From the NCBI RefSeq assembly GCF_958979055.1, contig NC_084891.1:511001-575000 (forward strand): a stretch of 64,000 bases of DNA. The letters run 5' to 3'. Numbering within the stretch: position 1 is the stretch's first letter; every line of letters begins with the position of its first letter. This stretch comes from Alnus glutinosa. Lineage: Eukaryota > Streptophyta > Magnoliopsida > Fagales > Betulaceae. The position numbers and the translations under genes are program-made. This document shows, in pieces, positions 23,107 to 34,784 of the stretch. Under the pieces are notes generated by a model. The model did no database searches. It saw nothing but the letters and a program-made list of their open reading frames with translations, and was not told the origin of the DNA.

Positions 23107-24529
23107 CAAGTCGTCCAAAACCTATAGCTTCTACTTATGACTTAATTAGGAGCGTGTATTTTGCACAACGTGGGAATGGGCAATTAAGTTTAAGGATTGT
23201 TTTTTTTTTATTATTATTATTATTTTTATAACAACAAAATTAAATATTACAAAAATCCTCCAGCAGAACCTGCTAGAACTCAAGTTGCTTCAAAGCTACT
23301 TATAACAACGTACAACAACTATACAAAGCTATATAGACAAATCCCAATCTTATGAGATTTAGCCTAAAGCATTCTCCTATACAAAAAAGAAGCAAAACAA
23401 TAGCAAATCCGAGAAAGAAGCAACAGATATACAACTTTACAATCCTATAAGACAAAGACTTCAAAAGAAATTAAGCTTTCGATGCAGGGGGATCCGAGTC
23501 AGACAATGCTGAGCTGTCAGAAGCACATTGATGGCGTTGAATTACCTGGAGCAGGCAGATCAACACAAAATTAACAAGAAATCGTAATTTGACCTAATTG
23601 GGGCAATTTATGGGTGCGCTGCAGTATTTTGGTCATAACTTTGCTATAAGTATCTGATTCGTGCATATGACCCCAATTCGAAAAGCTCTCTTCGGCGCAC
23701 ACGTCTTGGCCACCCAGCTACGCTCGGTGCGTCTTGTTTCGAGCCCAAAATCCGCTGTTTTCCTTTCCAAAACCCTAATTTTAGATATTTTTTACAATTT
23801 ATAGTAATTTTTCGTTTATTGTTTAGGAGGTGATTCTAAGCCCGATTTGGGCCAGATTTTTGGCAGACTGCTTATTTTATTCCGTATTTCGTTTTATTAG
23901 GGTTTTCAGGATTTTGCTATTTTTGATAAAATTATGCTAAAGACCGAATTTTCAGCTAGATGAGCCCGGCTTGTGGGCGTTTTCGAATAGTTGTTGATTA
24001 TTGATAATTTTATCGAATTCAGAGTTTGTCTCTGTTTTTGGGGTAATTTTCCTGTTTTCTTCCTTGCAAACTGCTTGTTGATTAGCCTGCAAAATAATAT
24101 ATATTCTGTTCGGCATCAGCTTTAGCACCAGATCGAGCGGCACCGAAAATTAAAAACCAGCACTCTACCACAATTATGCAATCTTCAAATCCAGAGCAAC
24201 AACCTACCCATATCAGCAAAAGAAAAAGACCAACTCACAACCACTATCAAAACATCTCTGCAAGAACCAAAATAAACCTCCAGAGACTAAACCAACCATT
24301 TTCTATAAAGCAAAACCAGCCGAGAACAATTCTCACCACCAGCAACAACACGGCCATTGTGAAAGCCCAGTATTAGCCTCCCAGATAGACCTATTTACCA
24401 AATAAATAGGTCTTCGGGGATCTCTATTCCTCAAAAAAAGATAATTAACAGCGAAAGTCCGTGAATTTACTTTCTTTCTATAAACATTTATCATTACAAT
24501 CAGAGCATTACTAAAAGTCTCCATATAAC
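23107..24529. other. Unassigned repeat-like region after expansin copy 1
   Basis: From about 23530 to 24130 the composition changes: TTAGGGTTTT words and a stretch near 23650-23760 with a CGGCGCACACG-like core. This resembles the LTR of a plant Ty1/copia-type element followed by a primer-site-like sequence near 24125. I cannot define both ends or a partner repeat, so this is a guess at a fossil. No intact coding frame is seen. Confidence 0.35.
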
Positions 24530-25953
24530 TTAGCCATTAATTAACACATGTCACCACAAAAATTATCTATCCTAAACTTAAAAATACAAATACATCTCGA
24601 ATCACCAAATCTGAAGTGGCATCCAAAATATACTAAATACCATAAGCAGCTAGCCCTCGAAGTCCTACAATGGATCCTCAAGTCATAGCCTGACTAGTAA
24701 CCTTACATTGAACAGCCACATCGATTTCAAGATCCGGTATACTCAACCCTAGCTACCTCCTCTATAAAACACGGAAATGTTTCTTAGGTGGAGAAAAACA
24801 TGGGGTAAGTCCAAGACTTAGTAAGCAAGTAAACTGTTACTACTGTGTGACTGTGAACAGTTTATTATGCAGATAAAAGTATTATTTTTAAAATCATTCT
24901 TTTTGCAGGCATATATCATACGCAATAGCTTTATATAAACATTTGTTCATGTCCTTACTTTGTTTGTCGCTACTTATGCCATCTACAAAGTAAGGTCATT
25001 CCTTGCTTTTCTTTCAACTACTTGTGTCATCTACTATAACGCCCCTAAAATTAAGTAATTGCTTTACTTAACTTGAAGAGTTACTAGCAGTCCTTCCAAA
25101 ACAATTAACTAGTAATTATCTTGTAGTACCACATCTACAAAGCAATGCTTGTTATTATATAATTATCTCTAACTCTGTTTAACCCCCACAGTAAGGTTGT
25201 GCTTGTCCTGCACATCACCTTTCGACATGGATTGATCTACTCAACCACTTTCTACGAAACCATGTCAGCCTAGCCCCCTTTATTTAGGACTAATGGCCGG
25301 TGAGGCCACACTACATTCCAAGGTGTGTTACATTGCCTTTAATGTTAAAAAAAAAAAAACACACATACGCACACACGGTACTAGTGACCACATTTATAAA
25401 TCATTTTCACATTTTCTCATAAGTAACATCACAACACATTCTTATATTATCAAGTAGTCCAATAAACATTTCATATATATTCGAGTTAACAGTTATAAAA
25501 AGGAATTCATGTCACATGTATCATGCATAAGAGTATCACATACTTTTCGAAATGCTAAAAAGGTAATCCCGGGTTTTCTTTAAAAGCGAAGCATGAAATG
25601 CACCGAGTCAATTTTTATAAAATATTAGCACAAGATAACTCGCTTACCTCGGTTCTCACCGATGCGTACCGTCCTATTATCGCAGTCGATCCCTTGAAAA
25701 CCTTCTTGAAGTCTTTATACGAAACCATAAAATTATGTCATATAATTCCCTAGTTAGAATAGTCCTATCTAAAACCCCATCTCAAAGCCTAAACCCCAAC
25801 ACACAAACAAAATAGAAACTCGGTTCTCTCTCTCTCCCTCTCTTAGTTAACACGTAATCAGCAACCAAAATCTTCTTACACATATACTTACCTTATTAAC
25901 TTACCAAAAAAAAAAAGGTCAAATTAATAATTAATAAATAAATAAACCCTAAT

Positions 25954-26637
25954 CGAACGTTCTACCCATCCTTCGAACGTTCAACATGGACCCTACCCAA
26001 TCGTTCAAAGATTTTCACCGAACGTTTGATATGGACTACTTCTACATGTGTTCAGAATAGTATAACGAACGTTCGATGTTGACCCATTTTCCTTTCTTAA
26101 ACAGTACATCGAACGTTCAAACTCGTACACCAAATGTTCGATATTATCTGAAAAGCAATTTTAACCTACTATCCACCTCATTCAATCTTATCTCTTCAAC
26201 CCTCACCTATATAAACAACCATCATTCCTACCTTATTTCTTGAGTGAGAGAGATTTTAAAGAGGAAATAGGTGATGTTGGTGTCGATCAGCTTCATTTGA
26301 GGTAAACTTTGAACCTAAAACTCTTTTTCATGTTGTTAGTATCCTAATAATGTGTTGTAATGAACCTTAAACGTAACATGATCTGTTCATAATTCATCTC
26401 TCTTAAAAAAATGAACATTTTCTAAGAAACTAGGAGTTTATGCTTATTTTTTATAAAACTTCATGTTGGCATGATTTAACATGTTTAATTTAAGTTATTT
26501 TGAACCTTGGTTCTAAAGCAAAATGGTTTGAGTTTTGAGTTTTCATGCATTTTGTTAACTCTCGAACGTTCGTCGTACTTGACCGAACGTTTGACCCTTA
26601 TGTGGATCGAACGCTCGAATCCGATACCGAACGTTCG
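25954..26637. repeat. Cluster of CGAACGTTCG palindromes
   Basis: CGAACGTT occurs at 25954, 25974, 26019, 26066, 26110, 26563, 26584 and 26628. The full ten-base palindrome is at 26066, 26563 and 26628. One-base variants are at 26131 and 26608. They fall in two groups about 0.4 kb apart, inside the gypsy-like region. Confidence 0.8.
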
Positions 26638-27542
26638 ATAATGGCCAAAAATGGTTGATTAGGATTTTAAAGATGCATGGGTTAGAGTGCTAAGATCATA
26701 TTTAGAATTTTTACGTGCATGGATTAGGACGTCCATGGTATTATGTTTAATATTAGAGTATGTTTCGCAGTAGCGGGAGTTTGAGATGACCAAGCCTTTG
26801 GATGACCATTTGAGGTAGGTAAATATTTACAAAAATTATTCTGTTTTAACGTTGTACATCACTAGCAGATTCTTCAGCATCAGCACAGTACACCTCCGAA
26901 AGCCAATAGCGATCACGCTAGCTCAGGCATCTTCACCAGCTGATCAACAAGTAGCAGAAGCACGCCCATCAGACGGTGCCACGCCAACCCAAGCTTCCTC
27001 TGATGGCTCGAACGGCTCGGCGATGATCACCCGACTCCTGGAGATGATGACCTGGCATGGGCAGGAGATAGTGGCCCTACTCCTAAAGGTGGGACGACTC
27101 TCCATGACATTCACGATGGAGTAGGGATAGGGCGGTCACGGCTCGAAACACCAACAGGACGGACTTGGAGAAGATCCTTAAGATCTACAACTCCATTGTC
27201 CGAGATAGAGGCAACCCACCACTAGACATAGATGACCTTTTGATAGACCACATCCTATTCCAAGATGGAGGAGGGGCACAGTAGTGGGCAGTTTTACCGT
27301 TCTTATTTCATTTCACCTGTTTCTCTTACTTTGTGTTTTATTTGCTTTGCAAAACATTAATAGTTAGTGTGGTTTGTTTAATTTTATTTTCACCATGCAT
27401 AGGGTGGCAACTCATGACATGTGGTATTTCTTGTTGTTTTTGCAAGTTGAATGCTTTAAATTAAGTTATGACATTTTCCTCTACAAAATTAAATTTTTAA
27501 AACTGAAATTTCGAGGACGAAATTTTTATAATGATGAAAGAA

Positions 27543-27792
27543 TGTAATACCCTCAAAACCATAATTTTAAATAATAATATTAAATTTTATTTACAATAAT
27601 GGGAGTTAGCACATAATCAGTAACAAAAAAATAAAATCTTACATTAAAATTTTCATTTCCGCATGCCATTTTACATTGATAAGTGTTAGGGTGATTCCTC
27701 TAGTCAATTACCGGTTAATTGTACCGGGAGGCATTGCCAGTAACTTTCCAAGTTTACTAAATATAATTATCTAATTTTGGAGAGGTGTTACA
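27543..27792 (+). repeat. Gypsy-type LTR
   Basis: TGTAATACC...GGTGTTACA, about 250 bases, directly after a purine-rich stretch. It is the best-defined part of the fossil described at 24530-27792. Confidence 0.6.
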
Positions 27793-28182
27793 AGCTTACT
27801 TGCCCGGGTAGGTGTTCCATATGCATCCAATCTATTTCATTCCAATCTAGATTGATGCTCTTTCATCCTCAATTCTATTTCTGATTCTGATATTTCAACT
27901 TCTTCTTCTTTTTTTTTTTTGTGATAACAAAACTGCTTTACACATTGCTGCTAATCCGGTTTTTTATGAAAGAACAAAAGATAAGGAGATTGATTGTCAT
28001 CTAATTCAGGAGAGAATTTAGTTGGGTCTTATCTACACTCTCCACGTTTCAAGTTATACCAGTTAATGTTAGTTATAAGCTAGAGAGTTAGTTATGTTAG
28101 ATGTTGACCGGATAGATTAGTTACCTTTTCTGTTTTCAATTCTGTTACTCTTCGATAGCTAGTTCTCTTGTATTTCGATATG
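27793..28182. other. Upstream region of expansin copy 2
   Basis: About 0.4 kb between the gypsy-type LTR and the candidate TATA box. No clear shared block with the copy 1 promoter was seen by eye, so the two genes may be regulated differently. Confidence 0.4.
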
Positions 28183-28190
28183 TATAAATA
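28183..28190 (+). promoter_or_regulatory. Candidate TATA box of expansin copy 2
   Basis: TATAAATA lies 132 bases before the ATG at 28322, against 70 bases in copy 1, so the leader would be longer here. Confidence 0.5.
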
Positions 28191-28321
28191 TAGGAACAAT
28201 AATATTGTATTAATCAATTTACAGAAAAGAATTATCTTCTTCATTTATGTTCTAGCTTCTCGTCTCTTCCCTCCTTGTCTGTTCTTTCATCACTTTCGTC
28301 ACAGCAAACTTGACAGTATCC

Positions 28322-28498
28322 ATGGCCAAAGTTGGCTTATCCCTTTATTCTGTACTTGCTTTCTTTTTCTTCTTTAAGCTGTGTTTTTGCTTCAATCCAA
28401 AACAACTAAACTCGTCAACAATTACATCCGATTGGTCTTCTGCTGGAGCTACCTGGTATGGCAGCCCTGATGGTGCTGGAAGCGATGGTAATATTGCA

Positions 28499-28537
<39 letters not shown>

Positions 28538-29613
28538 TTTTGTATTAGTGTTTGCTAATATATAGTATATAAAATATATATTATGCAGGAGGGTCCTGTG
28601 GGTACGGCAGTACGGTATCACAATCTCCATTCTCTTCCATGATTACGGCAGTAGGCCCATCTCTATACAACTCAGGCAAACAATGTGGAGCATGTTATCA
28701 GGTATAGTTAAAGTGTCACACATCGTTAAAATTTCTTTCACCTAGGCCATTTATAAGTTATGGTGTCTCCTCCTCTCTTAAGGCGTCTTTTTAGAGTGTC
28801 AATGGGCCCATAGACTTTTCGCATGGTATCAGAGCCACAGGTTTCTTGCAATAATGGGCGTTTCCTTCCCGTTGTTGTCCACATGTTTGACTATTAGTTG
28901 CTACGCGTGAGGGGACATGTTAAAGTGTCACACATCGCTAAGATTTCATTCACCATGACACTTTATAAGTCATGGTATCCCCTCCTCTCTTAAGACGTCT
29001 TTTGAAAGTGTCAATGGGCCCATAAACTTTTCACATGTATAACCCTAATTCTAAGCTGCAGCTTGAGATCGACCTTTCTCTCTCAATGTTGAACACATGT
29101 TTGACCAAAAGTTGCCACATGTGAGAGGGCGTGTTAAAATATCCCACGTCGTCAAGATATACATGACATGGACACTTTATATGCCATGAATAATACTCCT
29201 CTCTCAATGCGTCTTTTGAGAGTGAGTAAGACCCATGGACTTTTACATGGTTGACTTATGCAATTATTCTATTATTTCTACAATAATTTTAAACTTCTAA
29301 AGCTTCTAAAAAAAAGTTGTGTCTTATTTTTATTAATTACTAATATTGTTTGTGGTGTTTCAACCGTTATGATCATATAATACAAAATTATCAGGTCAAA
29401 TGCACAGAAAACCCATCTTGCTCTGGCAAACCGGTAAGGGTGGTCATAACGGATTCTTGCCCCGGTTGTACATCAGAATCCGCACATTTTGATCTCAGCG
29501 GGACTGCATTTGGTGCCTTGGCACTTTCTGGTGAAGAAGGCAAACTTCGTGATGCAGGAGTCTTGGAAATTAGTTATGAACGGTATACACTAGTCCAATA
29601 CTGGTTATCAACA

Positions 29614-29666
<53 letters not shown>

Positions 29667-30050
29667 TTTTTTATTTTTTTTATTCTTATAATTTTTTTTC
29701 TTTCTGTTTTTGTTTTAAAAACAAATAACCTTTTAATTTTCGTACCAGTTTTAAATTCACTACGTACCTTATATACAGTTCTATAAAATCTATAATTTCT
29801 TATTCTTTTTTGGATGAAAATGTTGATACGAGGTAAACCAAATGTAAAGTATTTAATTGAAATGAGACGTGAATGATAGAAATAAAGTTTAAACTCATGA
29901 CTTTTATTTTGATATGATATTAAATCATCAAATTATTTTTAAAACTTATGATAATAAAAAGTGATTGATTTAATAATTTAATAAATATTTATCATTAAGA
30001 GACACGAGCGTGTTGAAGGATTACTCTTTCCAACTAATTACACCTTTTTA

Positions 30051-30096
<46 letters not shown>

Positions 30097-31056
30097 AACA
30101 CTGAGTTGTGTTCTTGCACACTCATGTTCATTGCATTAAGGTAGGTTTAATTACCAATATTAGCCAAAAGGCGGGAAACAAGATGAGCATCCAACAAGGT
30201 CACTTAGGGCAAAACTCTTCTAAGGCTCGATCACAATTTTTAACATAATTCTTAAATTCTTTACACAAAATTATTGGGTTGGGGTTAAGGAGTTTGACAT
30301 ATTTAATTAAACATGTTGGGTTATAGTTGACCTATATAGTCTTATACCCATGTCTTAACACTACTTGAACTCGAAACACAATATAAGGACTGACAATTGT
30401 TAACACAACCCGCGAACTAGCTAACACAAAATTAGTGGGTTAGGGTTAAGAGATTTGACTCATTTAATTAAATTGACCGGATTAAGGTTCACATATATAG
30501 TCTTATATATTAATATCTCGACACAACCTGAATTCGATACACAAACATAAATTGTCATATCCCTACACGTAGTTTATCAACATTTTAAACACTTGATTTA
30601 GAAACCTAGCTCACATGTTACATTTTCCTCCAGCTAGTTTAATTTGATGTATTTCTACCTTTAAGAATCTGATTATCAATTATGGCTTATATGTTCTAAG
30701 ATATTTTAGCTGAATATCTCTTTATGCTTTGCAGTGTAGCATGTGATTATCCAGGAAAAACCATAGCATTCCATGTGGATCAAGGGTCAAACCCTTACTA
30801 CTTTGCTGTGGTGGTTGAATATGAAGATGGAGATGGAGATCTTGATGGTGTTGATCTAAAGGAGGAGGGGTCCGACAATTGGCGCGCCTTGCAGCAATCG
30901 TGGGGAGCAGTTTGGAAGCTAGATGCCGGGTCAAAACTACAAGCTCCGCTCTCCATTCGCTTGACCTCCGAATCGGGCCAAACCCTTGTAGCAAAAGATG
31001 TGATTCAAGATGGGTGGCAGCCTGGTGCAACGTATAAATCCTTGGTTAATTACTAA
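28322..31056 (+). CDS. EXPB: Beta-expansin, copy 2 (EXPB3-like)
   Basis: Four exons, 28322-28487, 28589-28701, 29395-29582 and 30735-31056, give 262 residues. Exon 2 has the same length as in copy 1 (113 bp). The signal peptide has a phenylalanine-rich core. The mature part begins near [17 protein letters not shown], with [21 protein letters not shown], the [13 protein letters not shown] block with the HFD motif, and a CBM63-type C-terminus with [13 protein letters not shown] and [14 protein letters not shown]. It is secreted and acts on the cell wall. Compared with copy 1 it lacks two codons in the CPGG loop, where a Cys-Thr replaces the usual GGPC, changing cysteine spacing there. Intron 2 carries a complete TRIM starting four bases after the splice donor. 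Otherwise intact. Confidence 0.93.
28502..28534 (+). repeat. (GA)n microsatellite in expansin copy 2 intron 1
   Basis: GA tract about 14 bases after the exon 1 donor. Copy 1 has a shorter tract at the same point (20182-20198). Confidence 0.85.
28706..29035 (+). mobile_element. TRIM, complete, in expansin copy 2 intron 2
   Basis: Terminal repeats of about 118 bases lie at 28706-28823 and 28918-29035. The first is followed directly by the primer-binding motif TGGTATCAGAGCC (28824-28836), and the second is preceded by a purine-rich GTGAGGGGACA. The flanks (GGTAT and TGTAT) agree at four of five bases. It is absent from intron 2 of expansin copy 1, so it inserted after the duplication. Same family as 17724-18067. 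No coding capacity. Confidence 0.8.
29066..29247 (+). mobile_element. Second, partial TRIM copy in the same intron
   Basis: Part of the internal region, the purine-rich GTGAGAGGGCG and one terminal repeat (29132-29247) of the same TRIM family. About 30 bases of native intron sequence, shared with expansin copy 1 (CTAATTCTAAGcTGCAGCTT), separate it from the complete TRIM. Two events are therefore needed. Confidence 0.65.
29613..29662. repeat. (AT)n microsatellite
   Basis: About 24 AT units in intron 3 of expansin copy 2. Copy 1 has a short TA run at the matching place (21312-21325). Confidence 0.9.
29840..30005 (-). mobile_element. Small-TRIM relic in expansin copy 2 intron 3
   Basis: Same relic as at 21615-21775 in expansin copy 1, at the same place in the intron and ending in the shared ATTAAGAGACACGAG. 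Inserted before the expansin duplication. Confidence 0.55.
30225..30570 (-). repeat. Dispersed 'TATAAGACTATATAGGTC' repeat, two inverted-orientation copies
   Basis: Two adjacent copies (about 30240-30400 and 30405-30565) of the repeat at 8226 and 18490, in opposite orientation. Blocks GACCTATATAGTCTTATA and GGGTTAGGGTTAAGAGATTT are clear. They lie in expansin copy 2 intron 3. Confidence 0.6.
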
Positions 31057-31974
31057 TGAATGACAAGTCGTCCAAAGCCCACCTTCTACTTAGGAGCATG
31101 TATTTTGCACAAGAGAAATGTTACATACTACACTCGTTTCACATTCATTCTATTAAGTTGATATGACAATGTATATCCATGCAGATACATATTGTTACAT
31201 CAGCTCAGTTGGATGAGGGTAAGATGGGATGTAGAATATAACATTACTTGATGCACAAAGTGGGATTGGGCTTAACATTACGTAAAGTTTTTCATTAAAC
31301 TGAGTTAGAAATATTTCTTTGAATTCAATATGTTAAACTAAAATCTGTTCAAAATACATGTGATTGTCACATGTATAATAGAACATATGAGAATCACATG
31401 CATTTTGGACACATGTCAATATAATAGTTTGGATTTGAAAAAATTATTTCAGCACAGTTTGAAAGAAAACTTTGTCCCTTAGTATTTTTTTTTTTTTTAA
31501 TAAAAATGAGGTTAGATATCGTTCTTTCTTAGTTAATAAAAAATGTATGCTAGCCTCAATCCTTTTGAGAGAAGTAGTTGTGTGATGCTGTATTAAAAAA
31601 TAGCATATGTGAAATATAACACAAGCTCTTCCTTATTTAAATGAATAGTTTGGTTTTTGTGGTATTTAATTAATTAAGTTCTACCACAAATTGGTAACAA
31701 AATATTGTGATGAGTTGTCACGGATCAGACGTGCATGTGTCACACCTAAAGGCTAAAGACAATTAAACATATATTACATTAATTCATAATAAAATTATTT
31801 CAATTTTGTGATATTCCTAGAATTACTCGAATTGATTTTATCTTATTACTATAATGGATTAATTTTAAATAGTTCTAAAGAAAACATCGAGTATACCATA
31901 TGATAAAGGATGAGGATCCTTGGAAATTTCCAGCCCAAATTGCGCACGTGAGAGATGACAAGTGCAAGTCCCAC
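31057..31974. other. Spacer between expansin copy 2 and the QOR array
   Basis: Includes the 3' region of expansin copy 2. A block around 31115-31250 has imperfect inverted ends (AATGTTACATACTACA and TGTAGAATATAACATT), so it may be a MITE. I see no gene. Confidence 0.4.
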
Positions 31975-32191
31975 CTATCCAAAGAGGCCCACACTCAATT
32001 TGGGTAAAAAATTTAAGGGATCCCAATTTAATAAATAAATAAATAAAAAGTGAATCACAAATGTAATCATGTTACATATGGATCTAGTGTAAGATAGGTT
32101 TAGTAATCGAGTTAGAATTGGATTTCAATTCATAAGGATTATATTAGTTTGAGTGTTTTCATATTACTTTTGTCATTATATATAAGATTTA

Positions 32192-32862
32192 GGGTTAAAT
32201 ACAATTCACCTCTCCCTCCCCCCTCCCGAAATTGTCAGACATTTTCAATTTGTCTACCAAAATTTAAAATTTTGCAATGTACTCTTCCAAAGTTTCAAAA
32301 AATTCAATTCAGGCATTCTATCTAGTTTGACAGTCAAACCAGACGGAATTTTGACCACATGCTTGTCAAGTGAATTTTTTTAAACAAATTTGTCTATTTT
32401 ACCCTCATTCCAAAACGATATCGTTTTGCCATTTAGGGGTGCCACGTTACACCCAATAGGAAGCCGACACGTGTCTATTAAAAATAACAAAAATCTAAAA
32501 TCTAAAAAAAATAAATAAAAGAAAAAGATTTGTTTCTTAAAAAAAAAAAGGAAAGAAAATACTAAAGGGTGGCTGCCGGTTGGGAAACCACTCCCAGTCC
32601 CTGGAGGTGGTACACGGCAACCCCCCGCACCTGGTCAAAATTTGGAATGAGGGTAAAACGAATAAATTTGCTTAAAAAAAAGTCACGTGACATGCACGTG
32701 GTCAGAATTCCTTCTGGTTTGACGGTCAAACCATACGGAATGCCTGAATTGAAATTTTTTTAAACTTTTGAGTGGTACATTGCAAATTTTTAAACTTTGG
32801 TAGCCAAATTGAAAATGGCTGACAACTTCCCGGGCGGGGGGGAGGTGAATTGTATTTAACCC
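32192..32862. mobile_element. GGGTTAAATAC TIR element, unit A
   Basis: Inverted ends GGGTTAAATACAATTCACC and its complement at the right (GGTGAATTGTATTTAACCC). Inner inverted blocks surround TCTGGTTTGACGGTCAAACC. The flanking 9-mers TAAGATTTA/TAATATTTA match at seven of nine, so this is an old, possibly Mutator-like, non-autonomous element. It carries a GC-rich GGTGGC hairpin. Counterparts: 40879-41520 and 50357-50978. Confidence 0.65.
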
Positions 32863-32975
32863 TAATATTTAATTAAGTTTTATCATCAATTAGGTGTCAT
32901 GTATTTAAAGACCTTTGAATTTTAATAAAGGTATTCATAAAAGTATATTCAAAATTTACGTTTGAAAGAGGCTTA

Positions 32976-33617
32976 GATGTGTTTCGGTGTTGAATTTTTG
33001 AAATCATAATTAAATTTTTATTCTCTTTGTGGATTTCGAGACAAATAAATGTATTTGAGTGTTGATTTTTTACATTGAAAAATATTATTTTGTAATGGAA
33101 TGAAATGATTAGAGGTTTGAAAAGTTGTGTATAATGATTGGTATTGTGAAAAGTTGTATGAAATAATGATTTAAATAATAATAATTTATTATATATTGAT
33201 TTAAATATTGATTGTTTAATTAAAAAATCAATAAATAAACTTTAAAAAAAATCAATAAAATTAAAAATAAATAAATAATAAAAAAAAAAAGAAGCAAAGG
33301 GGTAGTTGCGCGCCACCCCAGAGGTGGCCGAGGGTGGCGCACGGCCACCCCTTTGCTTTTTTTTTTAAAAAAAAAAATTAATTAATTTTTTTTTGTTGAT
33401 TTAAATTTTAATTACTTTATTAATTAAATGTGGGACCCACGCATTTTTGGAGACAACTTGTCCGCGCATGGGTCCCGGTCATCAAATCACTGAAATCAGA
33501 GTGTCAGTCTTGACTTGAGATTAAATTCGTGTGAAATTCGGGTTTTTTTTGCGGGTAGGCAGATTTTAGAAAATACTCGAATAGAATAAGAATTCTATTC
33601 TGAATCAAAACACACAT
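32976..33617. mobile_element. GTGTTTGG-type MITE, unit A
   Basis: In B and C the ends are GGTGTGTTTGG and CCAAACACACC, flanked by TTA on both sides, as in Harbinger/Tourist-type MITEs. Here the ends have drifted. Inside lies a near-perfect GC-rich hairpin between GCAAAGGGGT (33295) and ACCCCTTTGC (33347). Counterparts: 41634-42145 and 51092-51619. The superfamily is inferred. Confidence 0.6.
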
Positions 33618-34189
33618 TTAAGTTCCCTCGATGAATTTACCCAAATTTATCATTTTACAAAGGATTCACGTCCACACCATTTATATAGAGCAACTAATGG
33701 ATCATATGGAGCTATATATAAATGAAGAAAATCATTGGTTCCTTAATTTGAGCAAATGATTATAGAATTGAATTGGGCTACGGATGGCCACCTCAACAGT
33801 GTGTATGGTTAAGGTCCATTCAAATGGGGGACGGAATGTTATTGATGAATTTAGGGTATGATAGGTTTAATAGTGGAGTTAGAATAATAGGTTTTCAATT
33901 AATAAGGGTTAATTTGAGTGTTTTCATCTAGTTTTGTCATTCTATGACTTGAATAAGTAAGTTTAATCATCAATTAGGTGTCATTTATCTTATTGAAAAA
34001 ATTGATTTAAAGGCCGTTAAATATTAATAAATTTATTCAAATAAATTATATTCCAAACTTATATTTGAAAGAGACCTAGGTCCCTTCTAAGAACCTACTC
34101 GATTTTATCCTGATATGCGATTGAGAAATCAAGCACGTAACAAAGCATTTAAGTGAAAATCAATTAAATCACTACAAAAAATACTTATA

Positions 34190-34395
34190 TTAAGCTCGTA
34201 TAACTTTATTTTTACTATTTTTTAATATTATTTTAACTTTTGTAATGAGAACATCTTAAGTATTCAAAAAGATAAAAATGATTTCTCTTTCTAATATAAT
34301 AGATATACCTTGAATTATTGTAATTGTGAGTCTTAATATTAATATATGTGTGTGTGTATATGAGTGGGTTTGTGTGTAAGTATATATGTGTTTAA

Positions 34396-34438
<43 letters not shown>

Positions 34439-34770
34439 TTATAAGACAATCATATAGACTTGAGATAAAATTGTTTAAGATTTGAGTTAATTTATCTAAT
34501 TAACTAAAATAAAAAAAAATTAATTAACTAATAATTAGTACGAATTTTACAGAAAAAAAATAAAATAAAATCACGACTTTTACTTTATATATACAATAAA
34601 TAAGTTAATTGAGTAATTCATGAACAAATTCAAGTTCATACGAAAAATAAATAAATAAAGTTTGAATAGATTATTCAGCTCAATAATAAGCTCAAACTAG
34701 AAGATTGATGTTTGAAAAAAATTAAAAGAATTAAACTTGAATATTTAATAGCCAACTCAATTTCAACCTA
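34190..34770. repeat. A+T-rich dispersed repeat upstream of QOR-A
   Basis: Same repeat as at 5337-5950, ending about 130 bases before the QOR-A start codon. It includes a long (AT)n tract at 34398-34435. Confidence 0.6.
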
Positions 34771-34784
34771 GTTATGAAGCGTTC

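Larger units (their letters stand above)
24530..27792 (+). mobile_element. Decayed Ty3/gypsy-like region
   Basis: A composite fossil of about 3.3 kb. Near 27507 the sequence reads TTTCGAGGACGAAATTTTTA, the characteristic end of the coding/3' internal part of plant gypsy elements. It is followed by a purine-rich stretch and then TGTAATACC, the usual start of the 3' LTR. That LTR ends in GGTGTTACA at 27792, about 250 bases long with short inverted ends. A gag-like, proline/serine/alanine-rich segment lies around 26900-27120. The remainder is leader or older LTR-type sequence, including the CGAACGTTCG cluster. It is clearly broken, with no long polyprotein frame, and old. I could not locate the matching 5' LTR with confidence. 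Confidence 0.6.

Noticed and set aside
25954-26637. CRISPR-like array
   Set aside because: The repeated word is only 8-10 bases, spacing is irregular and this is plant nuclear DNA.
26852-27124. Alanine/serine-rich frame as a host gene
   Set aside because: It sits just upstream of gypsy-type 3' sequence and reads like decayed gag, so it is treated as part of the fossil.
29613-29662. Tyr-Ile-rich C-terminal extension of expansin copy 2 exon 3
   Set aside because: It is read-through into the (AT)n intron sequence. The donor at 29583 and the exon at 30735 restore the family C-terminus.
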